Positions 43,351 to 54,419 of a stretch of DNA of 64,000 bases are shown in pieces. The number at the start of each line of letters is the position of its first letter. Positions within the stretch are counted from its first letter, which is position 1. Both the position numbers and the translations under genes were made by a program. The notes beneath the pieces are model-generated. The model was given only the letters and a program-made list of their open reading frames with translations, was not told where the DNA came from and searched no databases. Origin of the DNA: Phytophthora hibernalis (Eukaryota; Oomycota; Peronosporomycetes; Peronosporales; Peronosporaceae); assembly GCA_012656075.1 (NCBI GenBank), contig JAAKBF010000041.1:62001-126000 (forward strand). The letters are read 5' to 3'.

Positions 43351-43926
43351 TTGAAGAACTCAGCCACTGTTAAAAGCCAAATTACAGGTCCTAGACATAC
43401 CACACCCAAGGAAGAGGCAAAGAGGGTGACGTCCGGACTAATGAGACCAGCTCACCTACTCTGCAGTGACCCAGCGTTCCTAGAAGGCGAGCCCGTAGCT
43501 ACTAGTTGACTGCCCGCAAGGACTAGCCGAGTGTATGTCTCATGAATGCGCTTTCAGAAGTGTTCAGATTTCTGATCAGTGCTTGTAGCTCCATCCTCGG
43601 ATGCGTTAGTTTATGGCTTGCACAGATAAATATCCCCGCTGGCGTTCACGGCGTGGCGTTCGGCATGGCGACGACTTGGAAGATGCGGCGAAGAATGCAC
43701 GTTTGACTGGTAGGAGAGTTTCGAGAACGCGTTGCAATTCGTATGTGGGCAAAGTGAATAGACGCCTCCTATTCACTTCGTCTCTTGCGTAGTGCACAAA
43801 CCATTTGAGTGTGTTACTTTCGGCTTACTTATGTGTACCTACCAATACGCAGCTGGGACTCCGCGTTTTGCAATTGATTCACTTCGTATGTAATCGTGTG
43901 TATTTTCACCACCGTTGGAGGTGCTC

Positions 43927-44883
43927 TTAGATATCGAAAGCTAATTTATTTCGTGCCGTCTCTGTTCTCATATAACCGTACAAGCCCATGCTGGACCTCC
44001 AAAAATGGATGTAAATCTTATGATTTTTCAGCTAATCGTTGCAATAGTAAACTGGCTTGCGATACGCGATATTACGCTCGTAGTACTCCTTTCTCATGTA
44101 AACCAGATGAATGTCCCTATTGACCAATGAGCGCACCTTAATTCTGCATAGCGAGGGCACGAGCTTTTCACCGACCTCGAATTACTTTTTGGGCGGGATC
44201 TAGCGCCCAAACGGCTGCGAATAAGTCAAAACGGACCTCATTTTTGGACTCAGCGGTCGCGAAAACCGTATATATCTAATGAAAAACAGGTACAATACCG
44301 GTACTTGAGATATGATTATCGTACGTCCCTTGTCATACGGCCGACCAAGGCAATTAAATGTAAATCGATCACCGTTTGCGTTTCAGCTATAAATATTCAT
44401 AAGCAATGTCCTGAATGTATGGTGAGCAGACAAACTACGTATGATACTGTTGGTAGACATTCGTGAACTCTGGCCAGATGAAATTCACCACCAACTTTTG
44501 ACGGACAATAACCCTGAATCCATTTATCAGATTAAAACAAGTTTTGTTTCCTGGAAAGCTCTGTGTTTTTCTCTTAACCCGTTCGTGAGAGAAGAAGAGA
44601 AGGAGGCAAAATGTTCCCTTTTCCTGGTTTCAAAAAGTATAGGATGCACCCACGTAAAAGAAGGAAACAATCCTCTTTTCACGATTTAAGTACGACGGGA
44701 CATTTCGAGGATAAACTACACAATCAAATCCAAATGCAATATTTGACATCGACCCTTCGCAGCCCAAAGGACCGTTCATGACCGGGATCCGAATCTCGGG
44801 CTGTGATTGGTCAATCGGTTCCCCATTATTTCCGATTGTGTAACCCGAGCGTACCCGCGTCGGGTTGGTAGTGCTTTCGAGAT
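43927..44883. other. no recognisable feature
   Basis: About 950 bp outside the Harbinger element. The plus frame 44441-44689 has no family motif. Confidence 0.35.
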
Positions 44884-45444
44884 TTACGATTGTTTTCCCC
44901 TTTTCAGAGCGCTACCTTCTTGGATATAGTCATCTTCCTTATCGGCGTACAGGTTGGCCCCACAGAATTTGCGCCCGGCTTGGCGGTGCTCGCACCTGCG
45001 GTCCAAATAATAGACGTCCGCCCGATCATCACAAAACTCCCAGAAGTACGCGCTACCCGAGCCTGATACCTTTGACCGAGCTTTGGCATGCGCGAAGTTG
45101 CTGCTCAGCTCCTTCCACATTCTCGTCAACTTTTCTGCAGAATGAGCCATGTGCACCGAAGCTTTGATGCACTCAAAGTTGGCATCGTCCAAGTTAAGCG
45201 CATCGAGCTCCCCAGTATCCGAACTAAAAGCGGTAGCAACATTTACCTAACAGGTAGAGCTCCCGTCGTCAAGTTCATCGCGTCGAAGTTGGTGCCCAGT
45301 GGCAAAACCTGAGTCGAAAACTCGATCACAGAAGAGCACGTTGATCAGGCGAAACATACAACCACTGGTCCTCTTCTCATCTTCTGAACTTGGGTTTCCT
45401 GGCGCTGAAGCAACACCTGAAAAGCCTCCTTGTATGAGTCCCAA
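44884..45444 (-). pseudogene. fragment of an unidentified oomycete repeat-family protein
   Basis: Minus frame with FRLINVLFCDRVFDSGF and GHQLRRDELDDGS (45370-45255), a stop (TAG) near 45247, then LDALNLDDANFECIKASVHM, LTRMWKELSSNFAHAKARS, SAYFWEFCDDRADVYYLDRR and CEHRQAGRKFC. The even texture and the single stop indicate a real protein; it looks like a member of an expanded family often found near transposons in oomycetes, but I cannot name it. Aromatic/Asp-rich WEFCDDRADVYYLD is the best signature for a search. Confidence 0.45.
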
Positions 45445-47180
45445 ACTTGAATCAGGCTTACACGCTCATCACCTCCTGTTCTTTACCACGTTCAGCTTTG
45501 TCTCTCTGTGCACTCCAGTTTCAGCCGCTCAAGCGTCCACTCCTTGTAGTCTGCAGGCGTCGGTACTGGGGTGATGCGCTTGCGTGCGTCAGGTGCGGCG
45601 CTCACAGTCCACTTCGAGCTGAGTGCGGAAGAGATCATGTTGCCTAGGATGGTCAACGGAACCTTCAAACTGAAAGGGTACCAAAAATTGAATTATAGTA
45701 TCTTCAAAACAATATGTTGCTGGCTAGCGCCTAATGATACATACTATCTCGTCGTCATCGTGGAGGTGAGCAGTAGTGACCTGCTGCTCCCACCAGCTAG
45801 CGACCCAGCATGCAGCTAATTGATGATCTTTTGGGTGACAGGATCATTTCGTCGTCACCGTCGGCTACCTGAAAGTCGAGCTGCTTAGACCATCCCGCGA
45901 TGGAGATATGTTTTGTACGAGCTGCCTTCCTTCTACAATATGATGGCGGTGGCGTTGAAGCTCACGAACGTCACGTATTGCCCGTCCGGCAAGTGCAATG
46001 GCATTAAATGCAATCCATTAGATACAAAATGTTGCCACCCGTAATGTCTCGTCCAACAAATCCAGGCAGACGTACCACTTGTAAGCTCACTTATTCCGGC
46101 ACTGCGCATTCTTGTATACGCCGAAACACTCTAATGCGTCACGGCCGGTGACCGATAGCAAGATAATTACGCGGCCTTCACTGCAAGGCGCCATGAAAAC
46201 GCCACGGGACGTGCCACACCTGCTTTCCACATACACGGGCTGTCATGCCTGACAAAATACTATTCTTTCAAGTAATTGTATAGTGTATCACGTTTATACA
46301 AACGATCATTTGTGACCTTGTTAAGAAGGACGGAACCGTGATTCCATCACATTCCGAGGAGGTACCCTATCCCTTGGGATCGCGTAGGAACGGTTCTAAA
46401 AGGAAGCAAAATGATTCTTTTTACAATTAAATGACTTGAATTTGTAAATAATAGTACATTCAAGTGGTTCACGAAAGGGTTAAGTAATCTCGTTTAAAGC
46501 GTATGCCTCAAAGGCATCGCTGCGCTTAACTTATACAAAAATCGGGGCTTAGTTCACACCAGATGCTATTCACTAAACTCAGTTCGGAATGCGTTTTACA
46601 AGAATTTTATGTATAATGTTGCTCGTCTGAAACGCTCACAGTGCCAAGATCTAAAATATGCAGCACCCTTCCAGTGCTACCGCTATGACTGTAAGCATTT
46701 TTGCCTGAAGCGTAAGGACCCAAGCTACATTATGCCGTAAAGCTTCGCTGTATATGTGTATTATGTCGTTCGATATCTTCGCAAATGCCTCGTCCATCTA
46801 CGATCAGCAACTTTATCCGACGCAATTTGATGGGTGCCATGCTCCTGAAACTTCGAGCTGAGTGAACAGCAAGTAGATGCATAGCTAGCGCTCACAAAGC
46901 TTTTTCCATTGTAGATCTTCCGGTAACAATACGATAAGTACTTTTGATTTGATGAGGAAAATAAACATTTGGTGGTGCATTTCATCTGGCCAGAACAATA
47001 GCATACTCTTCTAGCCCGCGGAGAGGCCAGGAGATTCATCCAGTTGCCATATGTGTTGTCACTACACCTTTGCCAGGGCTATATGACAAAAGCGATCGGC
47101 AATGTGGTGTGAAGTAACTGAAGTACCAGAAATTTTTATATACATTCAGCATTTTAGAAAAAATCGATGTGGCTGCACTA
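45445..47180. other. long stretch without recognisable features
   Basis: About 1.7 kb, AT-rich in its right half. Short frames on both strands (for instance 45447-45819 plus, 47039-46761 minus) show no motif. Probably old decayed transposon sequence. Confidence 0.35.
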
Positions 47181-48510
47181 CAATCTCAAAACAAACAAGA
47201 AGAAAATGACTGGAGGCGAGTGGATTGCGCGCTTTGCACAAACGTGCAAAGCAAGTCATTTACCAACTTGCTACTGAAGCCCCATGCCCACCGAGCCCAA
47301 GCATACCCTCGATGCTCCCACCCGGGTGCTGGGCGCGTTCCACAAAGGATGGGACTGGATGCTGGTGGCGCATCACAACGCCATCCCCCAACAACTGCAC
47401 GCAGCATCATGAAGCACGGAACCCCTGCGGTAAAGCAGCGCGTTGGCGATCGCGCGTCTTTTGTAAGTGTACGCCGGAGATAGAAGAGGCCCTAGAAAGC
47501 TACCTCGAAGAGAATTGCCTGTACACGCTCCAGCGGATAAAGGATAAGGGTTGGCTTGAGTGTGGTGTGACCATTAGCAAATCGCTTATCTGTCAAAAGC
47601 TGTGCGTTAAGCTGTATACGATCAAGCAGTATGCAATGATAATTTTTGCCGCCTACGACAATCTGCATATTTATAATAAATTTGACTATTTTATTTTGTT
47701 ATAGTTCCGCGTTAAGCCGTTGAGCTGTAATAATGCAACTTACATCGACATGCGAATGATATTTGGGGGCACCCTTCTGAAGCACATGAGCCAGGAGATT
47801 TCATCATATATTATGATGAAACGAACTTCAACCTTTATTGCATACGATCGCAAGGAAGAGCAAAGATAGGCGAGCGAGCTGTCGTAAAACCGTCCCCCAG
47901 CAAAGGCAACAACCTCCTGTTGCAGTGTACAGTCTCCACAGAGGCGGGACTGCTACACTATGCAAAGCAGCGCGGGAGCATCCAGAAGGAGGTCAACACC
48001 ACGTTTATCGTCGACGTGTACGATGCTGCTAAGGCCCACGAGACATACCAAGCGAACTTTCCTGTTTCCCACACGTTTCCTGGGAAACGTGTGATTACCG
48101 TGGTCGACAACGCGTCCGCCCATAGCCAGACAGATAATCTCGTTCGTGGCCGTGACGATTTGGTGCTTAATCGCCAGGCGCCGCACTCTCCGATGTGCCA
48201 CCCGATAGAAGGTAAGTCATCATATAATTTACCGTGCAGTGTGATTTCTAACTGTGTGTACCTGTTTCTTAGGCTGCTTCAGCTTCTAAAGGCAGCAATC
48301 AAGCGCTACCTGGCCCTTGGCTACGACAAGATGCTTGCCGTGCCATACGGTCAGATGGGAGAGCGAAAAATGCACCTATTAGAGAAGGCAGCTGACAGCT
48401 CAATGCAGTGCATGGACATTCGGCTCGTCAACACGATGGCATTGCATTGTGTCCACGCTGTTGCTGCTGTGAAACGACGTGAACTGATGAAGTATGGCAC
48501 TTTATCCATT
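47181..48510 (+). pseudogene. Tc1-like transposase gene with two introns
   Basis: N-terminal zone in shifting frames near 47330-47470 (RSTKDGTGCWW / KGWDWMLVAHHNAIPQQ) corresponds to the helix-turn-helix of the element at 39152-40656. Then CTPEIEEALESYLEENCLY and RIKDKGWLECGVTIS. Two introns fit splice rules: 47629-47704 (GTATGC to ATAG) and 48212-48272 (GTAAGT to TTAG). The DDE core is well kept: FIIYYDETNFNLYC (first Asp, about 47810), RVITVVDNASAH (second Asp, about 48090) and HPIEG (Glu, about 48208), followed after the intron by CFSF and AAIKRYLALGYDKML. One-base shifts occur near 47795 and 48286. No terminal repeats were recognised. Introns in a Tc1-type transposase are uncommon. Confidence 0.72.
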
Positions 48511-49199
48511 TTGGTGTGCAGTCCACCACTTTGGTTTGGAGACATTTGTTTAAAAATCTTTTTCAGGTTTTTCACTTTGAACTGTCGTCTTGCCATCTAA
48601 CCCAGGCAAAGGTAGCATAACCCGCGGAGTTTCACACCCAACCGTTACAGTTTGTACAACCCACCAATCCCGCTTTATATCTTGAGCTAAACTGTGCGAA
48701 GTGCAGTGGTAACCATCTGGTGTGACCACATTTTGAACGGTGTGCGGCGGTAAATTAGCAAAGCAAGAGCTATGGTGTTTTGTTTTACGGAAGACAACCA
48801 TAAATAGTTGATGCGGGAGGTTATTCTGCATAATCCATTCGCCGCGAAGTACGGCGAAGCAGGTAGCGTGTGAGTTCATGTTGCTGAGCGGGTTTCTAAC
48901 GCAATCAAAGTTGTCGTGACTGCTAAAAAAGTTCAAGATCATGTCAGGCTCCTGAAGAATAATCGGCGAACTGGAGAGCTTCGATCCGCACTGGGGATCG
49001 GTAACGAAGAATCAAATATGTATCGAACGTACATAGCCACTATGATACGCTAGCGGGGCTTGTCAACCAGTACGTCGGTCAGAAGTTGTCTTCAATACTG
49101 AAAGGACCAGACAGAAAGACCTGAAAGCATTTAAAGAAGCCAGCGCTACCGTGTGTGAATCACAAATAGTTTCATAGGTTATCACACGCAAAGCCCTGC
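48511..49199 (-). other. unassigned minus frame 48942-48550
   Basis: The minus frame 48942-48550 reads plausibly (HATCFAVLRGEWIMQNN, LFMVVFRKTKHHSSCFANLP, VTPDGYHCTSHSLAQDIKRDWW) with a START-domain-like flavour, but no diagnostic motif was found and the frame overlaps the end of the transposase region. Left as unassigned. Confidence 0.25.
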
Positions 49200-50000
49200 A
49201 CGGATAAGTGCGGTCATCGAGTGAATCGTCTATCGACAGTGACTGGAATAAACCGTCCGTGATCTCCACACCGTCTGTCAGCACTAAGTCTACAGCATCC
49301 AAAACAGTAAATGGGTCACATCAAAAATTGTATCTTAGACTGCGGTTGATAGGCAAGAAAAGCGCATGCTCGCAGATATGGAGATGCGACAGGAGATATT
49401 CGATCAACAGCTACAACTGCACCGAGCCACTGGCTTTTGACAAGGAGCAGCACGAAAGTCGCTTACAATTTGAGCCGGAGCAAGAGCAATCTCAAGAGGG
49501 GTTGAAGATCGTCTTCTCAGTGCTCGCGAGGGAGCTGAAGTGCGAAAAAGACAACTGATTCTGCAGTGTGTAGAACTTTTGGGCAAGACGTTAAGTAGGG
49601 CAGAAGAAAAGTAGGCAAACGGTTGGTTACACAGCAATGCAAATTGTTTTTACATTTTTAATTTTAAATGTCCATCAAGTACGCGTGCAAACTTGGTGAC
49701 GATAGTCGAAAGTAATCGCTAATGGTGCTCCCACCGTTCGCACAGGTGATGCAATTCGTAAACAAAACACCAACTCGATACATGGCGCATACGGGTTGAG
49801 TACCTGAACGAGCTTGACGCTTGAAGTCAAGAGCCGTCCAATAATTCACAGCCTGACCGTACCCCCACCGGACAGAAACGCGCACTTTACTTATGCTTTT
49901 GTTGACTCTCTACTCGTCGCTCGACAGATTTCCAATTGTACCCGCATACGGACTTAATAGGACTCGTCGTTTCCGTAGGCTTGACCTCCTAAAACACGAT
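49200..50000 (+). pseudogene. possible coiled-coil/START family relic
   Basis: Pieces in different plus frames (AREGAEVRKRQLILQC, ELLGKTLSRAEEK, WRIRVEYLNELDA) have the order seen at the N-termini of the large oomycete family that combines a coiled coil with a START-like domain. Many stops are present. The call rests on general resemblance only. Confidence 0.25.
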
Positions 50001-52361
50001 AGTTCTCGAACCGGTTATCACTGCGAATAAATTGAGCAATTCCAGACTCTTTAAACATCTTGATATCGTGGTGCGCCCTGGAAAGGGACCATAAAGATGG
50101 ACAATCAGTCCGTCCAGAGTTGAAAGAGTCTGGTACATAAGCGCATGATATGACCATTATAAACGAACTTCTGGCTTAGATACTTGCCAACACGGCGGCG
50201 ATTACGAGGCGTTTGACCAAAACATGGCTCTGACGGTTCAATTCACAAATGCACAAACATTCTGCAAAATCCTTTCAGCGTCAAAAAATGCGTCAGCGTT
50301 AGCCTCCAAATTTCCTTTCGCTCGTTCTTGATAGCAGCGTACTTGGTATCGAGATATTCTAGAACGTGTAGAAATAAATTAGATAACCCACTCGAGTTTC
50401 GACAAAGAAAGATTCCAGGTCGCTCCACCGCAAGGTAATGGCAAGATTTGACAGACAGTACAATGCACAAGAATTCCTCTTCATTTGCCGTAGTATACTC
50501 ACGTGTTCGACTGGCACCTATACAAACGTACTTGACAAGTTGCTGGATCTGCGCTTCGTCGAAGCGAAATTTGTCGACACAATCCTACGAAAAAATGCCG
50601 CGATTGAAGCATCCAGTATAGTTTGACGACCCTGAGTAGCTTCATACCAGATGCGCATTAGATACGCTTTCTTGTGATACCGGCTGACGCAAACACTGGG
50701 TCGGTTATCCCTCTCCATCGTCGTCGTCGCTGGAAGGTAATATTGTAGTTGCGTGGATAGATGTCATTGAGTTGACTTGATAAAAGTGTACTAGAAAAAT
50801 CCGGAAATGATGATAAAGCTGTACATGTTTGACCTCTCTACAAGTGTGTCATTTTTACAGACGACTTATTGAAAATTTAGGAGCAGAGACGAGCGTCATT
50901 TGTCCAACTTTAAACGGTTTATTTACCTCCAACTTGGTGGGTTTGGACCCAAGCTCTCGGTAGAACTCGTGGGTTCTCAATGGAGGTTAGACACAAGCTC
51001 CAGCTGTACGATTTACATTTTCTAAAGTGTCGGTTCTGCTAAAAACCTCTAATAGCATTGACCGATGTGATGGGGTCCCCAGTTATGCAGCTCTCTCGTT
51101 GTCATTATGAGAAAATGTCGGATAGGATACGGAGCAGCAATACGGTGCAAAGAGGCTCTATGGTGTCCACTATACGCGGCGGCTATGTATTTGGTTTGGT
51201 GATGCCATGTGGATATGGAACCCTTTCCTATTTTCACGGGCCGAAAACATTGGTATGCAATTCGTTTGCTGAAAAGTGAAAGTGCTACGCTCGCAACTGA
51301 ATGTGTGAAAACACCTTTAGCGACTTGCGGTATTGATTCATCTGTTTGAACTCACGCCAATCGCGGTTCTGAGGCTAAGTTGGCCAAATTATAAGGTTCC
51401 GATGAAACAAGATTAGTCGCGCTGGTACGGGGAATGATGAGCGGGTGGTTGGAAGCGTGTTACCTCACTACACTTCTTCGTAATGGGATGCATGCATTAC
51501 CCGGTTTTTCGACGAAAGGTGGTAATTATTAGAATAATCGAACCTCCATAACACCTTCATCAGGTCTTCAGAAAATAGTTTCCCCTTCATTAGATAACGT
51601 GGAAGACAAACTACGAGTTTTGGAAATCGAGAGATTGGGGCTGGTAGATTTATTGAATTATTGCATGTGTTGTGAATGGTGCTTTTGCAGGACTCGGTAC
51701 TGGTACGACGGAAGTTCCCGGACCACCGGCTTTGGAAAGATCTAATATTCAGTTCGGAGCAGTACACAACGAGTTAATGGCATCATTGCACTCAACGAAA
51801 CAACCTAAGGATACGCGTTGTGAAGCCGCGATACCTTTAATGGCATCGTCACCGAAACACTGCTTTGGGGCACTTCACGGTAAAGTTGATAGTCTTGCAA
51901 GTGGGGTTCGTCAGATCAAAGAGAACATCTTGATAATATGGGCAAGCGGCTAGTGATCTCACTTGATTATGAAGAATTTCAGCAACACAGTAGCGTTTCC
52001 AGACCTCACGGGTGATTCGCCTCACAACCACCTGAACTTTCAACTTTTTAAGAGCAGAGCAACGTATGAGCCACTCCCTGCAAACCGTGAATAACCTTCG
52101 GATGGAGTACACTCGCGGGATATCGGGGCGGATGTCTGCTCGAGAAGCCGAGCAGCGATTTAGCAGCAGGTGGGAAAAGACCCAATAGAAAATCGATTCT
52201 TGTCTCGACGCTAGTTATCTTTGCTGCTATTAAGATATTCGCATCAAAATGTGAGATATCCGAAGCCGCGGCAGCCGGGAGATAGAGAAATAGCGTACAG
52301 CGGTTGAACAATCGTAGTACTGTCCAAAACTACAAGCCGACCAATAGCATTCACTAACCTA
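50001..52361. other. long stretch without recognisable features
   Basis: About 2.4 kb with only short frames; 51672-51953 (plus) is Gly/Thr/Pro-rich at its start but has no family motif. Likely decayed DNA. Confidence 0.3.
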
Positions 52362-52625
52362 AATTACTCGGCCGCCGTGCGTAATATAATTCGACCGTCT
52401 TGCATTTCATCTCGACCGCCTTGCATACTATCTTACCGATCTTGAATATTATCTCGACCTCGTTTCATAAAAACTTGACCTCCTTGCATTATAGATCGAC
52501 CGCATTGCAAATTGTCTCGGCCGCCTTGCGTAATTACATCCTCGCACGCCATGTGTAATTATGCATTCGTAATTACTGGACCACTGTGCGTAATTACGCT
52601 ATTCGATTTTACTCGACCGCCAAAA
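52362..52625. repeat. minisatellite, about 21-bp unit, ten or more copies
   Basis: Head-to-tail units with the rough consensus ATCTCGACCGCCTTGCATAAT. Inner copies keep a strict 21-bp period (for example ATCTCGACCGCCTTGCATACT, followed by ATCTTACCGATCTTGAATATT) although the bases diverge; the outer right copies lengthen to about 23-36 bp with extra GTAATTAC. A 21-bp period equals seven codons, but stops interrupt every frame over the array, so it is unlikely to be coding. Confidence 0.8.
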
Positions 52626-53384
52626 AAGCAGTATATCCTGCCTCATATTATCGTTTCGCTTCCTCAGCCGTACAACCCCACTTCGTGTTTAATGACTGAA
52701 GTCAAGCGGCAGCTTGCGCAGACGCCGTTTGCCACAAGGGTCTCCAACGCTGAAGATCTAGAGAAAGCATCCAGAGTGGAGTGCGCGAGTGGCAGCTACA
52801 CCTTAGAGGTGGCTAAGGGAACATTATCGGTTGAGAGAAAGCAATATGGAGCTTTCTTGATGACCCTGTTGCACCGGAGACCTTAATTGACAGCTACCGT
52901 GCTAATGGAGCTGGGCGAAAGAAGAAGCATAAACCGTTTAAGCTTAGGGTTCTTGAGTTTTACGATTCCTGTCATACCGATGGAGGATCTTAAATGAGTT
53001 GAGCTGGCGCAATATGACCAGAATAATATCCCAGAGTTTGCAATAATTGTAAAATTATTATGAAATAATTATTATGACAGACGCCAGTCAAGAATCATGG
53101 ATTACGCAATTTATCCAGGAGTGCAAAGATTCTCCATTCGGGAACGAAGATCGTGAAAAATGGGCCACCAGAGAACAAGAAAGCGACTCAACATACTGCA
53201 AGTAGTAGTGGTGAAGCTAACACGAACCGTGTCACCAACAGTTCTACACAAGGCCAATCCAAACCAACAGTCAGTACCCTTCGGTCAGAATCGACAACTG
53301 CCAATAATGTCCAAGAAGCAGAAGGTGAATTCACCACTCGTGCGGATAAAAAAAGTGCCAAAATCCAAAGGAAATCGTAAATAG
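52626..53384 (+). other. unassigned coding-like fragments
   Basis: The plus frame from 52690 (MTEVKRQLAQTPFATRV, DLEKASRVECASGSYTLEVA) continues after a shift near 52855 as DDPVAPETLIDSYRANGAG, then a Lys-rich KKKHKPFKLRVLEF. A Ser/Thr/Asn-rich frame follows at 53153-53380. They look like retroelement gag or a decayed gene; no family was recognised. Confidence 0.3.
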
Positions 53385-53437
53385 AAAAATCCCTAGAACC
53401 ATCTGATGGTGAAAATCCCCAGAACCATCTGATGGTG
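53385..53437. repeat. two tandem copies of a palindromic 26-bp unit
   Basis: AAAATCCCTAGAACCATCTGATGG and AAAATCCCCAGAACCATCTGATGG-type units lie side by side; each contains the near-perfect palindrome ACCATCTGATGGT, able to form a short hairpin. Confidence 0.7.
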
Positions 53438-53639
53438 TGGTGTCAAGACTTCGCAAGAGAAAGACCAATGATGGACCTCTCCCGCTCAACGAAGCAGTCC
53501 TACGGGGTTTTCAGACGGCAGTCCGAGGAGGGGAAAGAAGATCCGTGCCAGCGATGCCCCGTATGGTGGTGACGCAACGAGCGGTGGGTCTAGTCGGGAT
53601 CGAGGCAGGCTGAGCTCCTCTGTGGACGTTATCGCCCAT

Positions 53640-54107
53640 GGAAGCGAGTACTACCTAAATCTCCTGGCAAAATCGTTACTTGCTTGAATGGCTGACTATC
53701 AACCGAGGATGGCTGGGTATTGCTCTAACTTGTTTGAGCTCGCTTTGTATGACTGCAGCGCACTCCAGGATGTGGTGGTCCCGAAGGATCTCTGCCCTGT
53801 TCTGTCCGCGCACTTGATCGACCTGTTTTTCCAGCGTCGGTAATTTGGCCGCGTGGGCGACAAGGCGGCTTTGCTGAACCCTGCTGACTTGCTGGAGGAG
53901 TGAAATGACTACGTATCTGCCATGACTGACGACCCGGAAGCGACGGTGAGGATGATTCAGTCTGTCAATCAAGGGTTCTACGATAACACGTACGAAGGCA
54001 ACAAGATGAAGGTGCATGATATGGCCATTGCCGAGAATCTTCCTTGTGGCGTGGCTCGTGTTGCCGGCCGAGGATACAGACGCCCGGCCTTGAGCTCGAG
54101 CCCTTAG
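53640..54107 (+). other. unassigned coding-like fragment
   Basis: A plus frame from about 53675 (MADYQPRMAGYCSNLFELAL, ALQDVVVPKDLCPVLSAHL) to 54107 (AMTDDPEATVRMIQSVNQGFY) is interrupted by two TAA/TGA stops near 53840 and 53903. The opposite strand is open as well, so orientation is not settled. Confidence 0.3.
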
Positions 54108-54419
54108 ATTCCAGGATGGACGACCCAACCGTTTGTGGGCAGGAAGAGCCGACTTTGGCGAACTCCGCAGACGGTGCTGGTGGTGGCGGTGTCACCGACG
54201 CTTGCTGCCGAAGACGCTTGCGTCGGTTCCGTCGACGCTGTGACACCGTCGGTATGAGGGGCAGGTCGTCCGAATCCTCAGAACGTCCCCAGCAGCCGAC
54301 GGTGACTTCGTGGAAGGCTTCATCTCTGCGTCCGGACCAGGCGCTTCTTGATCAGCGTCCTCCGAGCTCTTCGAGGATGCACTACGACTGCGTTTCGAGG
54401 TGACGCTCGGAGGCGCAAG

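Larger units (their letters stand above)
41094..43926. mobile_element. PIF/Harbinger element with both TIRs and TTA duplication
   Basis: 2833-bp element. The left end GAGCACCTCCAACGGTG (41094-41110) is matched exactly by the reverse complement of the right end (43910-43926), and TTA stands on both sides (41091-41093, 43927-43929), the standard three-base duplication. Inside are two convergent genes, as in autonomous Harbingers: a DDE transposase on the plus strand and a NAM/Myb-like accessory protein on the minus strand. Both carry frame breaks, so the copy is inactive but complete in outline. Confidence 0.9.
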
